From positions 558,001 through 622,000 of the forward strand of contig JAJXRY010000001.1 of NCBI GenBank assembly GCA_021628825.1: a DNA stretch of 64,000 nucleotides. Reading direction: 5' to 3'. The notes beneath the pieces were generated by a model. It made no database searches. It was not told the origin of the DNA and was given only the letters and a program-made list of their open reading frames with translations. This document shows positions 41,408-52,424 of this stretch, piece after piece; position 1 is the first letter of the stretch; every line of letters starts with the position of its first letter. The DNA is from Lachnospiraceae bacterium. GTDB lineage: Bacteria > Bacillota > Clostridia > Lachnospirales > Lachnospiraceae. A program made the translations under genes and the position numbers.

Positions 41408-42112
41408 TTATTTCACTTCTTCATCTGTTCTGGGGTCAATAATCTTAACAGCGTCTGCAACACGTCCGTACTGTCCGCTTGCTTTCTCATAAGCTGTTGT
41501 CGGGTCATCACCCTTCTTGATGAAGTCGGTCATCTTGCCAAGGCTTACGAACTTGTAACCAATGATCTGGTTATCTGCATCCAGTGCAATACCGGTTACA
41601 TATCCTTCTGCCATTTCCAAATAACGAGGTCCTTTCTTTAAGGTTCCGTACATTGTACCAACCTGGCTTCTTAAGCCCTTACCTAAATCTTCAAGACCGG
41701 CTCCGATCGGAAGACCATCTTCAGAGAATGCACTCTGGGTTCTGCCGTAAGCGATCTGTAAGAATAATTCTCTCATAGCAGTGTTGATAGCATCACATAC
41801 AAGGTCTGTATTTAATGCTTCAAGAATGGTTCTGCCGGGAAGAATTTCTGCAGCCATAGCTGCGGAATGAGTCATACCGGAGCATCCGATGGTCTCAACG
41901 AGAGCTTCCTGAATGATGCCTTCCTTAACATTTAAGGTCAGCTTGCAGGCACCCTGCTGAGGAGCACACCAGCCTACACCATGTGTAAGACCGGATATGT
42001 CTTTAACTTCTTTGGCTTTAACCCATTTTGCTTCTTCAGGGATGGGCGCACACCCATGGTTAACACCCTGAGCAACAGTACACATTTCTTCAACTTCTTT
42101 TGAATAAATCAT
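41408..42112 (-). CDS. NifU/IscU-like iron-sulfur cluster scaffold, partner of GGGtGRT
   Basis: 234 residues, intact. The core resembles an IscU/NifU fold: WCAPQQGACKLTLNVKEGIIQ then VETIGCSGMTHSAAMAAEILPGRT, with cysteines at 11, 21, 49, 56 and 77 as possible cluster ligands. The C-terminal 110 residues (GLRSQVGTMYGTLKKGPRYLEMAEGYVTG) are not part of ordinary IscU/SufU, making it nearly twice their length. No suf or nif genes are adjacent. ATG behind AAAGGAG. A dedicated scaffold for the neighbouring GGGtGRT protein is inferred from tight linkage. Confidence 0.8.
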   Translation of the reverse strand: MIYSKEVEEMCTVAQGVNHGCAPIPEEAKWVKAKEVKDISGLTHGVGWCAPQQGACKLTLNVKEGIIQEALVETIGCSGMTHSAAMAAEILPGRTILEALNTDLVCDAINTAMRELFLQIAYGRTQSAFSEDGLPIGAGLEDLGKGLRSQVGTMYGTLKKGPRYLEMAEGYVTGIALDADNQIIGYKFVSLGKMTDFIKKGDDPTTAYEKASGQYGRVADAVKIIDPRTDEEVK

Positions 42113-42142
42113 GTGAAAACTCCTTTCAATATGTAAAGATAT

Positions 42143-42858
42143 TTAATAATCCGCTATATATTTTTCGCATAGAATGCCAAAAAAATCTAGTACTTTTTTT
42201 CGCAATTTCTCCCTGCTTTTTTTGTAGATACTTCCGGCAGGAATGCAGCCGCGCACACAGCTGGTCGGATAAATGTTGGAATTCGGCCCGATGACGGTTC
42301 CCGGATTCAGTACGGAATTACAGCCGACTTCCACGTGATCGCCGAGCATGGCACCAAACTTCTTTAATCCGGTTTCGATCTTTTCGTCGCCGTTTTTTTC
42401 ACGACAACCAATGTCTTATCGCTCTTTACATTGGAAGTAATGGAACCGGCACCCATATGCGCCTTGAAGCCTAAAATGCTGTCACCAACATAATTGTAAT
42501 GCGGTACCTGTACCTTATTAAAGAGAATGACATTTTTAAGCTCGGTTGAATTCCCGACTACAGCACCCTTTCCGACGATGGCGTTTCCACGGATAAAGGC
42601 ACAGTGGCGGACCTCTGCTTCCTCATCAATGATTGCCGGGCCGTTGATAAAGGCACTCGGTGCAACCGTGGCATTGTTGGCTACCCAGACATGCTCCTTC
42701 ACTTCGGTATATCGGTCCTTCGGAAGCTTTTCTCCAAGCTCCACGATGAAAGCGCTGATCTTCGGCAGTAACTCCCACGGATAAACCGCGCCCTCAAACA
42801 GGTCAGCAGCGATCGTTTCTTCTAAGGTATAGAGTTCCTTGATTGTAAATTGTTCCAT
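42143..42858 (-). CDS. Left-handed beta-helix (hexapeptide) protein, UDP-GlcNAc pyrophosphorylase-like
   Basis: 238 residues. A short helical lead (MEQFTIKELYTLEETIAADL) then hexapeptide repeats from residue 60 onward: VWVANNATVAPSAFINGPAI, CAFIRGNAIVGKGAVVGNSTE, VGCNSVLNPGTVIGPNSNIYP. This matches the C-terminal half of GlmU-type enzymes without the nucleotidyltransferase half, so acyl-transfer or binding is possible but pyrophosphorylase activity is not supported. One run error near 42396-42400 breaks the frame. ATG at 42856-42858 preceded by GGAGGG; in the raw frame it is joined to topB, which I judge artificial. Confidence 0.8.
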
Positions 42859-42859
42859 A

Positions 42860-44916
42860 TTATTTCCCTCCGGTTCGATAATTTTTTTAGCGGCTTCCTG
42901 AAACTGTCTGTTTAAAGAAGCCTGATTATTCATCTGTTTCACGATATTCGTCCGTCTTCTTACGAAGTCATCGAGCTTATCCATATATTCCTGTTCCGTA
43001 ATATTGCCATCGGCAACCAGTGTCAGTCCCTTCTCCCAGCTTGCGGTAAGTTTGGGATCCAGAAGCGGACGGATCGACTGGTTTACCACTTCATAAATCA
43101 TCTCTCCCATTAAGGTCGGGGGTAATGATCTGTGTTTTTTCTTATTTAAGGCAAGGTATTTGATGTTGACCAGTTTTTTTGAGGATTTCCGCCCGTGTAG
43201 CGGAAGTCCCTGATTCCGCTTCCCTTGATCTGCGCACGGAGTTCTTCATCTTCGATCAACTGTCCTGCATTTTCCATCGCCAGAATGATGGTTCCGGAAT
43301 TGTAACGCTTCGGCGGTGAGGTTTCACCCTCTTTGATCTGCGCATCCTTTACCGGAAGCTCCATGCCCTTTTTCAGATGGTTCAAAACCTCCATCAGTCC
43401 CACATCAAGGCTCTGTTCTTCTCCATTGTCCGCATTGGCGCTGTCCTCACCGTCTGCATCTCCTGTCGTATCCTTACCGTTTTCCTTTTTCTTACGGAAA
43501 GAAAATTCTGTAACGGTAAGGTATCCGGGGGATTCCAAAACCTTGAAATTGGCAAACAGCTTTTCTTCCCGGATCGCTACACACAGTGCCACCTTGCGGT
43601 ATACCGCAGGGGGATAAAAAATACTTAAGAATCTGCGGACCACAATCTCATAAACCTTCTGTGCCGTCGGACTTAGCTGATTATAATTGTTTAATCCCTG
43701 TCCTGTCGGAATGATCGCATAGTGATCGGTGATCTGCTTGTCATTCACGTATCTTGTCTTTGCAATTCCCTTTATAAGTTCCTTCCTGAAGCACCTGGGA
43801 AGCCAGGGCGCTTACCATCTGGAAATTCGTCAGGCCCTTGATATTCTTATAGATTTCCTTTGAAACGGCAGTCGATAATACTCTCGCATCCGTTCTGGGG
43901 TAGGTCGTCATCTTCTTTTCATAAAGCTCCTGTGCAATCCGCAGCGTTTCATCCGGACTAATCTTAAAATACTTGGAGCAGTCGTTTTGCAGCTCTGCCA
44001 GATTATACAGAAGCGGCGCGTTCTTGTTTTCCTTTTTCTTCTCTATGGAATGAACGATGGCCTTCCGTGGCTCCTCCAATAGATACCGGATCAGGTTCTC
44101 GGCAGGCTCCCGTTCCTTGAAGCCGTTTTCCTTATATAAACGAGGCGAAGCAAAGTACGGCGTTCCCTCTACGGCACGCCACTCGCAGTCAATGCCGCGC
44201 TCTCCCAGAAGAACGGATGCGACCACGCGGTAAAACGGCGTTTTCACGAAGTCGCGGATTTCGCGTTCCCGGTTCACCACCATGCCAAGCACGCAGGTCA
44301 TCACACGGCCGACGCTCACGACCGCCCGGTCAAGCTTCAGATAATCCTTGACCGCTTTGCCATATTTCAGTGTGAGGACTCTTGAAAAGTTAATTCCCAT
44401 GAGATAATCTTCTTTGGCGCGTAAGTAAGCCGCCGCACACAGATTATCGTATTCGGAAAGATCCTTGGCTTCGCGGATTCCGCGCAGGATTTCTTCCTCG
44501 GTCTGGGAATCGATCCAGACTCTTCTTCTTGTCTTGTCATGGACATTCGCCTGCCGTTCGACCAGACGGTAGATGTATTCTCCTTCCCGTCCGGAGTCGG
44601 TACAGACATAGATCGTTTCCACATCTTCGCGGTTCAGCAGTCCGCTTACGATCTGGAACTGCTTCTTCACACTGTCAATGACCTCATACTTAAATTCCGT
44701 TGGTATAAATGGAATCGTATTTAACGACCATCGCTTATATTTTTCATCATAAACTTCCGGATAACTCATGGTCACCAGATGCCCCACACACCATGTTACG
44801 ATAGCATCGTTTGACTCAATATATCCGTCCCGGTTGCTCCCGGTAATCTGCAGAGCTTTTTGCAAATTCACGGGCAACACTCGGTTTTTTTCTGCAATAA
44901 ATAAATTCTTTCCCAT
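42860..44916 (-). CDS. topB: DNA topoisomerase III, frame broken
   Basis: Type IA topoisomerase that relaxes and decatenates single-strand-containing DNA. N-terminal Toprim (FIAEKPSVAREFAKAL after two A-run corrections near 44885), VCTDSGREGEYIYRLVE, DRAVVSVGRVMT, and the active tyrosine in KMTTYPRTDARVLS. About 685 residues. Other breaks near 43785 and 43180-43130; the stop is probably TAA at 42860-42862 just before the next ATG if an 8-A run is restored. No C-terminal zinc ribbons. ATG at 44914-44916 overlaps the stop of the ATPase gene. Stand-alone topB copies are often on mobile islands, but composition here is ordinary. Confidence 0.87.
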
Positions 44917-46295
44917 TACATGTCTTCCAGACTAATCAATTTCAGATTCTTTTTTTCATTTTTTTGCTTCCAGGCTCAGCTTTTTCATCAAACCGCTGAA
45001 TGGAAAACAGGTAGATCGTATCTGCCTTGAGCTTCGCCTTTCCAATGTTTGAAAGCAGTTTCTCGTAATCCTCATACTGCATCACGGACTTTTCCCAGTT
45101 GCAGGATGCCGCAAGCGTCTTTCCTGTCTCGTCCTGTGCAATCACATCAATATTTCCGGACTTTCCAACCCATTCTCCGATACGGTCAATCTCGATCGGA
45201 AGCTTTTTCTTCCCGCTCCCACTTTTTCAATCCGCTGCCTGCAGACCTCTTTAAAATACGGAGCCGTAAAATTCTTAAAGAAAAAGCTGGATATGCTCTT
45301 CATAAAACGCATCCGTGCTCTTCAAGGCAAGTGCACTGCGGTTCGGATACAGAAACCGGAAGTAAAAATGAACAAAATGGTTACTTATCCGGTAAATTCC
45401 CTTCTGGGTATTCGCCTTCCCTTCCGTATCATAGGAAAAGACCTTCTCCACCAGTTCAAGCTCCATCAGATTTTTTTCAGATAAACACTGATTTTCGCTC
45501 TGGAAAATCCGGTGTGCCGGTAAAGGTCGTTCAGCTTATGCCTGCCGGATGCAATCGATGAAAGAATCGTATGATAAACGGCCGTCTCCCGCAGTTCTTC
45601 CGCCACGGTACGCAGCCCCTCCTCCTGCAGATAGGTATGAGGATCTAAAACAAACCGACAGATGTTCTCTTTCATGCTTAAGGAATCGTCAAACTGTGAC
45701 CAGAGTCCAGGGAATCCTCCCAGAATGGCATACGCTTCCACACATTGTTCTGCCGAAAATTTCGGAAAAAAATGCCGCATCTCTTCAAACGGAAGCTCCT
45801 TGATCTTTAAAAAAATCCGGAAAGGGCATATGCTGCTTCTCCGATTCTGGTTACCATGCTGTTTTTCTACCCAGCCGGTTGCAGAGCTTGACAGCACAAC
45901 CAGAACCTCACAATGCTTTTTACTTTCCCGTACAAAAGAAACAAGATCTTTCATAAAAGCGCTTCCGGACTTCACCGCATGCTGGAATTCATCCACGATC
46001 ATGACCATCTTACCGGATCCGTTCTCTGAAATCTTCTGAAAGATTTCAGCATACGAAGGATATTCCGGCAGATTCCCGGTCAGATTCCGCAGCTCTTTTC
46101 CCCACTCATATGTCTGTTCACGCTCTGATGCAGATCTTGCACAATAATAATGATAAGGTTTATCTTTTACAAATTCTTTTAAAAGACTGGTTTTTCCGAT
46201 ATTCCTTTGTCCATACACGACAAGAAGCTGGCTTCCTTCACTGTCATAAAATGTGTTCAGATAGTTCAGTTCTGATGTACTACCTAAAAAAACAT
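44916..46295 (-). CDS. AAA ATPase with DUF234 domain (archaeal-type ATPase family), frame broken
   Basis: About 455 residues. Walker A in VYGQRNIGKTSLL, Walker B MVMIVDEFQH, sensor-like VLVVLSSSATGWVE, a winged helix (RHTGFSRAKISVYLKK) and a C-terminal DUF234 nuclease-like region (ISNHFVHFYFRFLYPN, GEWVGKSGNIDVIAQDE) that contains a possible E/D...K core. Breaks at 46265, 45830, 45480, 45290, 45220 and 44950. Start ATG 46293-46295 after GAGGTG, overlapping the EAL gene stop region. Role unknown; the restriction-like C-terminal core makes a DNA-related job plausible beside topB. Confidence 0.78.
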
Positions 46296-46299
46296 CTTT

Positions 46300-48041
46300 T
46301 CACCTCTCACTCTCCTCGATACGAAGCAGTAATCGTTCGATCTCTTCGGAAGTGGACGGCTTTCCAAGCAAAAAGCCCTGAATGCAGTCGCAGCCGATCT
46401 TTTTCAGATAATTGAACTGATCCTGATCTTCCACTCCTTCCGCAATGGTTTCATAGCCAAGTCTCTTTGCCATGTAAATGATAGAATCGGCAATCACTCT
46501 TGCATTTTCATCGATGGTTATGGTATCAATAAAGCTTTTTATCTATTTTCAGGGTATCAATAGGAAGCTTTTTCAGATAAGAAAGGGAAGAATATCCCGT
46601 TCCAAAATCATCCAAAGATACTTTGATCCCGTATTCCCGCAGTAAACGAAGCTTCTCGGTCACATCATGGAAATTCTCAATGAATACACTTTCGGTAATT
46701 TCCAGCTCTAAGAAGTTCGGATCCAGGTCATACTTTTTCAGACACTTCAGAATCATGTCCACAAAATCATCACGGTTATACTGAATGGCTGAAATATTTA
46801 ACGATAAGATCATCGGTGTGCGATAATCCATTTTCCACTGGGAAAAGATCCTGATGCTCTCATCCACGACCCATGCCCCGATCGGAACAATGGTTCCGTT
46901 CTTTTCGGCAATCGGAATAAACACGGCAGGACTGATCATGCGTCCATCGTTGTCACGCCAGCGGATCAGCGCCTCCATGCCACGAAGCTTTCCGTTCTCC
47001 GTAAAATACTGCGGCTGGAAATTCATGGTAAAGTTCTGGGCAAATACGGCTTCCTTCAATTTCGTTTCAATAGCAACATTATGGAGGAAATCCTTCAATA
47101 TGGAAGCATCAAAATACTGCAGGGAATCCTTCCCCCGCTTCTTTGCCTTGAACATAACGATTTCCGCACAGTTAATGAGCTCTAAGGTATTCTGGGCTGC
47201 TTCCGGGAACTCTGCCACACCAACACTGACGGAAATATCCACATCCTGACCGTTGCTTAAGCGGAACGGCTGTTTCGTCCGCTCCCGCACTGCCTGATAA
47301 ATGCTGTCAACACTGTATTTTCCCATAGGCTCATAGATTCCTATACAGTACAGATCTGCATTAAAATGGGATACCAGCACATGCTCGGAAGAAAACTCCT
47401 GCAAAAACTGTCCAAACTGCTGAACCACTTCATCACCGACAGCAAGTCCGAATCCATCATTAATTCTGCTGAAATCATCCACATCAATAAACATGACGGA
47501 TACAACCGTATTTTCTTCTTCTGCCCGTCTCACAAAATCTGCCAAGAGACGCACAAAATAATTACGGCTGTACAATCCGGTCATCACATCATAATAAGCC
47601 ATATAGGTCAGTTCATCATTTTGTTTTTTTAATTTGGAAATATTTTTGAACCGGATGATTTTATCCGTAGGAAGCTGTGCGTAATCATAAATAATATTTA
47701 TTTCACATTCCACCCAGGTCTTGCCATCCGTCAATTTAAGAATATCACTTCCCGAGGTTTCCTTGGAATCTTCCAGCCTGAGAAGTTTTCCGGAACGGAA
47801 GAACATATTGTTCTTCCATTCGCGGGTACAGCTTTGAAAAAAATCATTCACATCACGAATCTGCAACTCTGGAAAAAAATCTCTCCCAGTTTCCCAAAGT
47901 CCGCACATAACCATCCAATAAGTTTACGTAAATAAATGCACTGGTAGATGTTGCACACAACAACCTATACATTCGTTCATCATTTTCCATTTTCTGATTC
48001 ATTGCGCTTAACAGGTCTACCTGATAACGTAACTCATCCAT
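46300..48041 (-). CDS. Degenerate GGDEF plus EAL cyclic-di-GMP phosphodiesterase, frame broken
   Basis: About 580 residues, no membrane helix. N-terminal PAS-like region (YRLLCATSTSAFIYVNLLDGYVR), a GGDEF-fold domain in which the signature position reads HFNADLYCIG instead of GGDEF, so cyclase activity should be lost, then a complete EAL domain: MEALIRW (EAL), LSLNISAIQ, LELEITES, LDDFGTGYSS, and AEGVEDQDQ. The phosphodiesterase residues are all present. Breaks near 47875 and 46538. ATG at 48039-48041. Likely lowers cyclic-di-GMP in response to a PAS signal. Confidence 0.88.
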
Positions 48042-48111
48042 AAGATTTAAACCTTCTCTTCCCCAATTCTTAAGTCTTCCTGTCGCTGTTCATAAAGAAA
48101 CAGCTGCTGTT

Positions 48112-49197
48112 TTACTTCTTTGTGATATACCCCTGTGCCTTTAACAGTTCCGCACAAAGAACCGCACCACCCGCTGCACCGCGGACGGTATTGTGGGAAA
48201 GTCCCACAAACTTCCAGTCATATACGGAATCCTCGCGGATACGTCCGACACTGATTCCCATTCCGTTTTCGTAATTTACATCAAGCTGGATCTGCGGACG
48301 GTTGTCCTCCTCCAGATACTGGATAAACTGCTTCGGTGCACTCGGAAGCTCTAACTCCTGTGGAACGCCCTTGAAGGTAACCAGCTTTTCGATTAACTGC
48401 TCTTTGGTCGGTTTCTTGCGGAACTTCACAAATACGGCAGCGGTATGTCCATTTAATACCGGCACACGAATACACTGGCAGGTAATGACGGGGCTTGTAG
48501 CAGGTACAATCACGCCGTCCTTGATTTCACCCCAGATACGAAGGGGTTCCTTTTCGCTCTTTTCTTCTTCACCGCCGATGTAAGGAATGATGTTTCCTAC
48601 CATTTCCGGCCAGTCTTTAAAGGTCTTTCCGGCGCCGGAGATTGCCTGATAAGTGGTAGCCACTACTTCATAAGGTTCAAATTCCTTCCATGCGGTAAGA
48701 ACCGGTGCATAGCTCTGAATGGAGCAGTTCGGCTTTACTGCTACAAAGCCTCTGGTTGTGCCGAGTCTCTTCTTCTGAAATTCAATGACCTTCATATGCT
48801 CCGGATTGATTTCCGGTACAACCATCGGTACATCCGGTGTCCATCTGTGTGCACTGTTATTGGAAACAACCGGTGTTTCGGTCTTTGCGTAATCTTCTTC
48901 AATCTTCTTGATTTCTTCTTTGGTCATGTCAACGGCGCTGAATACGAAATCCACTTCGGAAGCAACCTTCTCTACCTCGTTGACATTCATGACAACAATC
49001 TTCTTTACCTTTTCCGGCATCGGGGTATCCATTTTCCAACGATCCCCTACCGCTTCTTCATAGGTCTTGCCTGCAGAACGCGGGCTTGCTGCAATTGTTG
49101 TTACCTCGAACCAGGGATGATTCTCAAGCAGAGAGATAAATCTCTGTCCAACCATACCAGTTCCGCCTAAAATTCCTACTCTTAATTTGTCGCTCAT
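48112..49197 (-). CDS. asd: Aspartate-semialdehyde dehydrogenase
   Basis: NADPH-dependent step feeding lysine, threonine, methionine and diaminopimelate synthesis. Nucleotide loop GILGGTGMVGQRF, catalytic cysteine in AVKPNCSIQSY, and histidine region LNGHTAAVFVKFR. 361 residues, the archaeal/clostridial-type Asd, unbroken. ATG at 49195-49197. It follows argH after 55 bases and may be read with it. No lysine riboswitch fits in this short gap. Confidence 0.93.
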   Translation of the reverse strand: MSDKLRVGILGGTGMVGQRFISLLENHPWFEVTTIAASPRSAGKTYEEAVGDRWKMDTPMPEKVKKIVVMNVNEVEKVASEVDFVFSAVDMTKEEIKKIEEDYAKTETPVVSNNSAHRWTPDVPMVVPEINPEHMKVIEFQKKRLGTTRGFVAVKPNCSIQSYAPVLTAWKEFEPYEVVATTYQAISGAGKTFKDWPEMVGNIIPYIGGEEEKSEKEPLRIWGEIKDGVIVPATSPVITCQCIRVPVLNGHTAAVFVKFRKKPTKEQLIEKLVTFKGVPQELELPSAPKQFIQYLEEDNRPQIQLDVNYENGMGISVGRIREDSVYDWKFVGLSHNTVRGAAGGAVLCAELLKAQGYITKK

Positions 49198-49252
49198 TTT
49201 TTCTTCTCCTCATGTGAAAATATTTAAAAGACTCTTCCGGTCCTATAAACCA

Positions 49253-50648
49253 TTACTGTTCTTCATACCAGATGTGATTCAGGAATTCTTTGTTAATCTG
49301 AATCACTTCTTTCATGGCATCCTCACCCGGGGCACCGATCGTAAGACGGCGTTCCACGCAGGTCTTCAGGCTGATCGCATCGTAAATGTCCGCTTCAAAT
49401 ACCGGGCTGATTTCTTTCAGCTCCTCTAAGGATAACGCATCAATGCTTGTTTCCTTCTCAATGCAGTACAGAACGAGACGCCCGATAATTCCATGTGCAT
49501 CACGGAACGGGACTCCCTTGCCAACCAGATAATCGGCCGCATCAGTTGCATTCGTAAAGCCGTTCATCGCACTCTTTTCCATAATTTCATTACGGAATTT
49601 CATGGTCTTTACCATGCCGTCAAATAAAATAAGGCATTGCTTCACGGTATCAATGGCATCAAAGGTCACTTCCTTATCTTCCTGCATATCTTTATTATAA
49701 GCAAGCGGAATGCCCTTCATGGTCGTCAGTATGGAAACAAGCGCTCCATACACACGTCCGGTCTTTCCTCTTACCAGCTCTGCAATATCCGGATTCTTCT
49801 TCTGCGGCATAATGCTGCTTCCGGTAGAATAAGCATCATCGATCTCCACAAAACGGTATTCGTTCGAATTCCAGATGATAACCTCCTCGGAAAAACGGCT
49901 TAAATGCATCATAATCGTAGATAGTGCCCCCAGGAATTCAATCACATAATCACGGTCCGCAACCGAATCCATACTGTTTAAGGTCGGTCCTTCGAAGCCC
50001 ATTAAGGATGCGGTATAAGCGCGATCCAACGGATAGGTCGTTCCTGCAAAAGCCCCGGCTCCGAGCGGACAATAATTCATTCTCTTATAGATATCCTCCA
50101 TACGGAGAATATCCCGTTTAAACATTTCAAAGTAGGCTCCCATATGATGTGCAAGCGTGGTCGGCTGTGCTTTCTGCAAATGGGTAAAGCCCGGCATATA
50201 GGTTTGAAGATTCGTCTCCATAATCGTAAGGAGGGTTGCCAGAATCTCCTTTAAACATTCAGAAACCTCGATGACCTCATGACGGACATATAACCGCATG
50301 TCCAATGCCACCTGATCGTTCCGGCTTCTTCCGGTGTGCAGCTTCTTGCCGGCATCTCCGATCCGGTCAATCAGATTGGCTTCCACGAAGCTGTGAATAT
50401 CTTCATATTCGGAAGTGATTGTAAGCTTTCCATCGCGGACATCTTCCCGGATCTGGGTTAATCCCTTCACGATCTGGTCCTTTTTCTTCACAGGTCAGAA
50501 TGCCCTGTTTCTCCAGCATTACCACATGTGCAATACTGCCCTCGATGTCCTGTTCAAACAACCGTTTATCAAAGTTAATGGATGCATTGAAATCGTATAC
50601 CAGCTTGTCCGTTTCTTTCGTGAAACGGCCGCCCCACAATTGAGCCAT
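49253..50648 (-). CDS. argH: Argininosuccinate lyase, one frameshift
   Basis: Last step of arginine synthesis (argininosuccinate to arginine and fumarate). Starts MAQLWGGRFTKETDKLV; the fumarase-superfamily signature is GSSIMPQKKNPDIAEL, and TGRSRNDQVALDMRLYVR is intact. 464 residues, normal. A run error at about 50484-50488 breaks the frame near residue 55. ATG at 50646-50648 behind GGAGGATGG. argG is not in the window. Confidence 0.93.
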
Positions 50649-50688
50649 AAATATCCATCCTCCAATTATTAAATCTGAATTTGATACT

Positions 50689-50718
50689 ATCATATTTTTT
50701 TAGGAGCATTTCAACCAA
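50689..50718 (-). promoter_or_regulatory. Probable promoter of argH
   Basis: On the minus strand TTGGTT (50713-50718) and TATGAT (50689-50694) with an 18-base spacer that contains a 7-A run, so the true spacing may be 17. About 40 bases upstream of the argH ATG. I see no clear ARG box. Confidence 0.5.
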
Positions 50719-50804
50719 AGTTACGCACATATTCGTATTTTTTTGTTCATAAGTTATATTAGAATTTTGTGTATCCTACAGAATATGCAGAAATGAGGCA
50801 ATCT

Positions 50805-51555
50805 ATGAATCCGACTCTTTTACGTCTTCAGCATATAGACTTTTCGTATCATACCCTTCACGGAGAAACCAAGGCCTTAAGCGATGTCTCCTTTACGGTT
50901 ACGGAAGGGGAATTTCTCGCAATCGTCGGTCCAAGCGGCTGTGGCAAATCGACGCTCCTATCCATGATTGCCGGACTGATCCAGCCGGAGGACGGAACCA
51001 TTACCTTCGCACACGATTCACCCCGGATCGGCTATATGCTCCAGCAGGATCATCTGCTCCCCTGGCGCACCATATGGAGCAACATTCTTTTAGGCCCCGA
51101 AATCCAGAAAAATCTGACTCCTGCCAAGAAGGAAAAGGCCATGCACCTTTTGACCGATTACGGACTCCTTCCTTTTAAGGATAAACACCCGAACGAATTA
51201 TCCGGCGGGATGCGCCAGCGCGCCGCCCTCATCCGGACCATGGTCATGGAGCCGGAGCTGCTTCTTCTGGATGAACCGTTCAGCGCCCTGGATTACCAGA
51301 CGCGCCTCATGGTATCTGCCGATATCGGAAGGATTATCCGCCATTCCGGAATTACCGCCATTTTAATCACGCATGATTTATCCGAAGCGGTTTCCCTCGC
51401 CGACCGCGTGATCGTCTTAAGCAAACGTCCGGGAAAAGTGGTGCGTAATCTTCCCATTTCCCTGACACTTCCGGATGATTCCCTTCTGGCTGCCCGTAAC
51501 GCTCCGGAATTTCATCATTATTTTTAATATTTTTATGGAAGGAGATCTCGGATGA
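50805..51555 (+). CDS. ABC transporter ATP-binding protein (SsuB/TauB/ThiZ type), C-terminus frame broken
   Basis: Nucleotide-binding subunit of an importer for a small organic ion. Walker A VGPSGCGKSTLL, Q-loop MLQQDHLLPW, signature LSGGMRQR, Walker B LLLLDEPFSALD, H-loop ITHDLSEA. The raw stop follows HHYF at 51526-51528; removing one T from 51521-51525 extends it to FNIFMEGDLG with TGA overlapping the permease ATG (ATGA), the expected coupling. I start at ATG 50805-50807 (GAGGCAATCT upstream) rather than GTG 50769. About 250 residues. Substrate unknown. Confidence 0.88.
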
Positions 51556-52367
51556 ACACTGAATCCTATGCCCAGCAGCAATATTATAAAAAAACACCGG
51601 CGCCACCACAATATGATTACTTTCCTGCGGATTTTCCTGTTAATCGCCTTTTTAATTCTGTGGGAAACCGCCTCCCGGCTCAACTGGATTGATTCCTTCT
51701 TTTTCAGCAGTCCTTCCATGGTGGCTGCCTACTTCTTAAAAATGCTCAAAGACGGCAGCTTTTTTTCCTCCACACCGGAATTACCCTGTTTGAAACGCTG
51801 GTAAGCTTTGCCCTGATCTGTATTCTGGGAATCTTCTCTGCAACGCTTCTCTGGTATTATCATCCAATTGCCGAGGTGACCGAACCTTATTTCGTTGTCT
51901 TAAACAGCCTGCCCAAATCCGCACTCGCTCCCCTCCTGATCGTCTGGCTCGGAACCGGAATGAACACCATTATTATTGCCGGAATTTCCGTTGCACTCTT
52001 TGGTTCGGTCATCAACCTTTATACCTGCTTCAAGCAGGTGGATGAGGAACGATCCAAGCTGATTTATACTCTCGGCGGCACGAAATTCGACGTCTACCGG
52101 AAGGTCATTCTTCCTTCTTCGGTTCCCGGAATTATCAGTAATATGAAGGTCAATGTGGGGCTTGCTTTAGTCGGTGTGATCATCGGAGAGTTCCTGGCTG
52201 CAAGAAGAGGACTCGGTTATCTCATCATCTACGGTTCCCAGGTCTTTCAGTTGAATATGGTGATTACTTCCATTCTGATTCTGTGTTTCCTCGCTTTGCT
52301 GCTCTATCAGCTCCTGCAGTATCTCGAACACCGGAACAAGAAAAAAAGAATGCAATGTAAATCATAG
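51552..52367 (+). CDS. ABC transporter permease (SsuC/TauC type), frame broken
   Basis: Membrane subunit for the preceding ATPase. About 270 residues with six helices; the coupling-helix (EAA) region is ERSKLIYTLGGTKFDVYRKVILPSS in parts, with IIGEFLAARRGLGYLI after it. Frames break near 51590 and 51760-51770. ATG at 51552 has GGAAGGAG upstream. No substrate-binding protein is adjacent, so the receptor gene must be elsewhere or absent. Nitrate, sulfonate, taurine, pyrimidine precursor and riboflavin are all possible in this family. Confidence 0.85.
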
Positions 52368-52383
52368 AACGCTGAATGTAAAA

Positions 52384-52411
52384 CAGGCTGCCACAATTCT
52401 GTGACAGCCTG
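52384..52411 (-). terminator. Terminator after tRNA-Thr
   Basis: CAGGCTGCCACA / TGTGACAGCCTG stem with one mismatch and ATTC loop; the minus strand continues TTTTAC. It lies 14 bases beyond the tRNA 3' end and also between convergent transcripts. Confidence 0.7.
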
Positions 52412-52424
52412 CTATCAATTGAAA

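Noticed and set aside
50649..50804. Riboswitch (for example TPP) before the ABC transporter
   Set aside because: The 156-base gap holds the argH promoter and AT-rich sequence; no conserved TPP, SAM or purine core is present.
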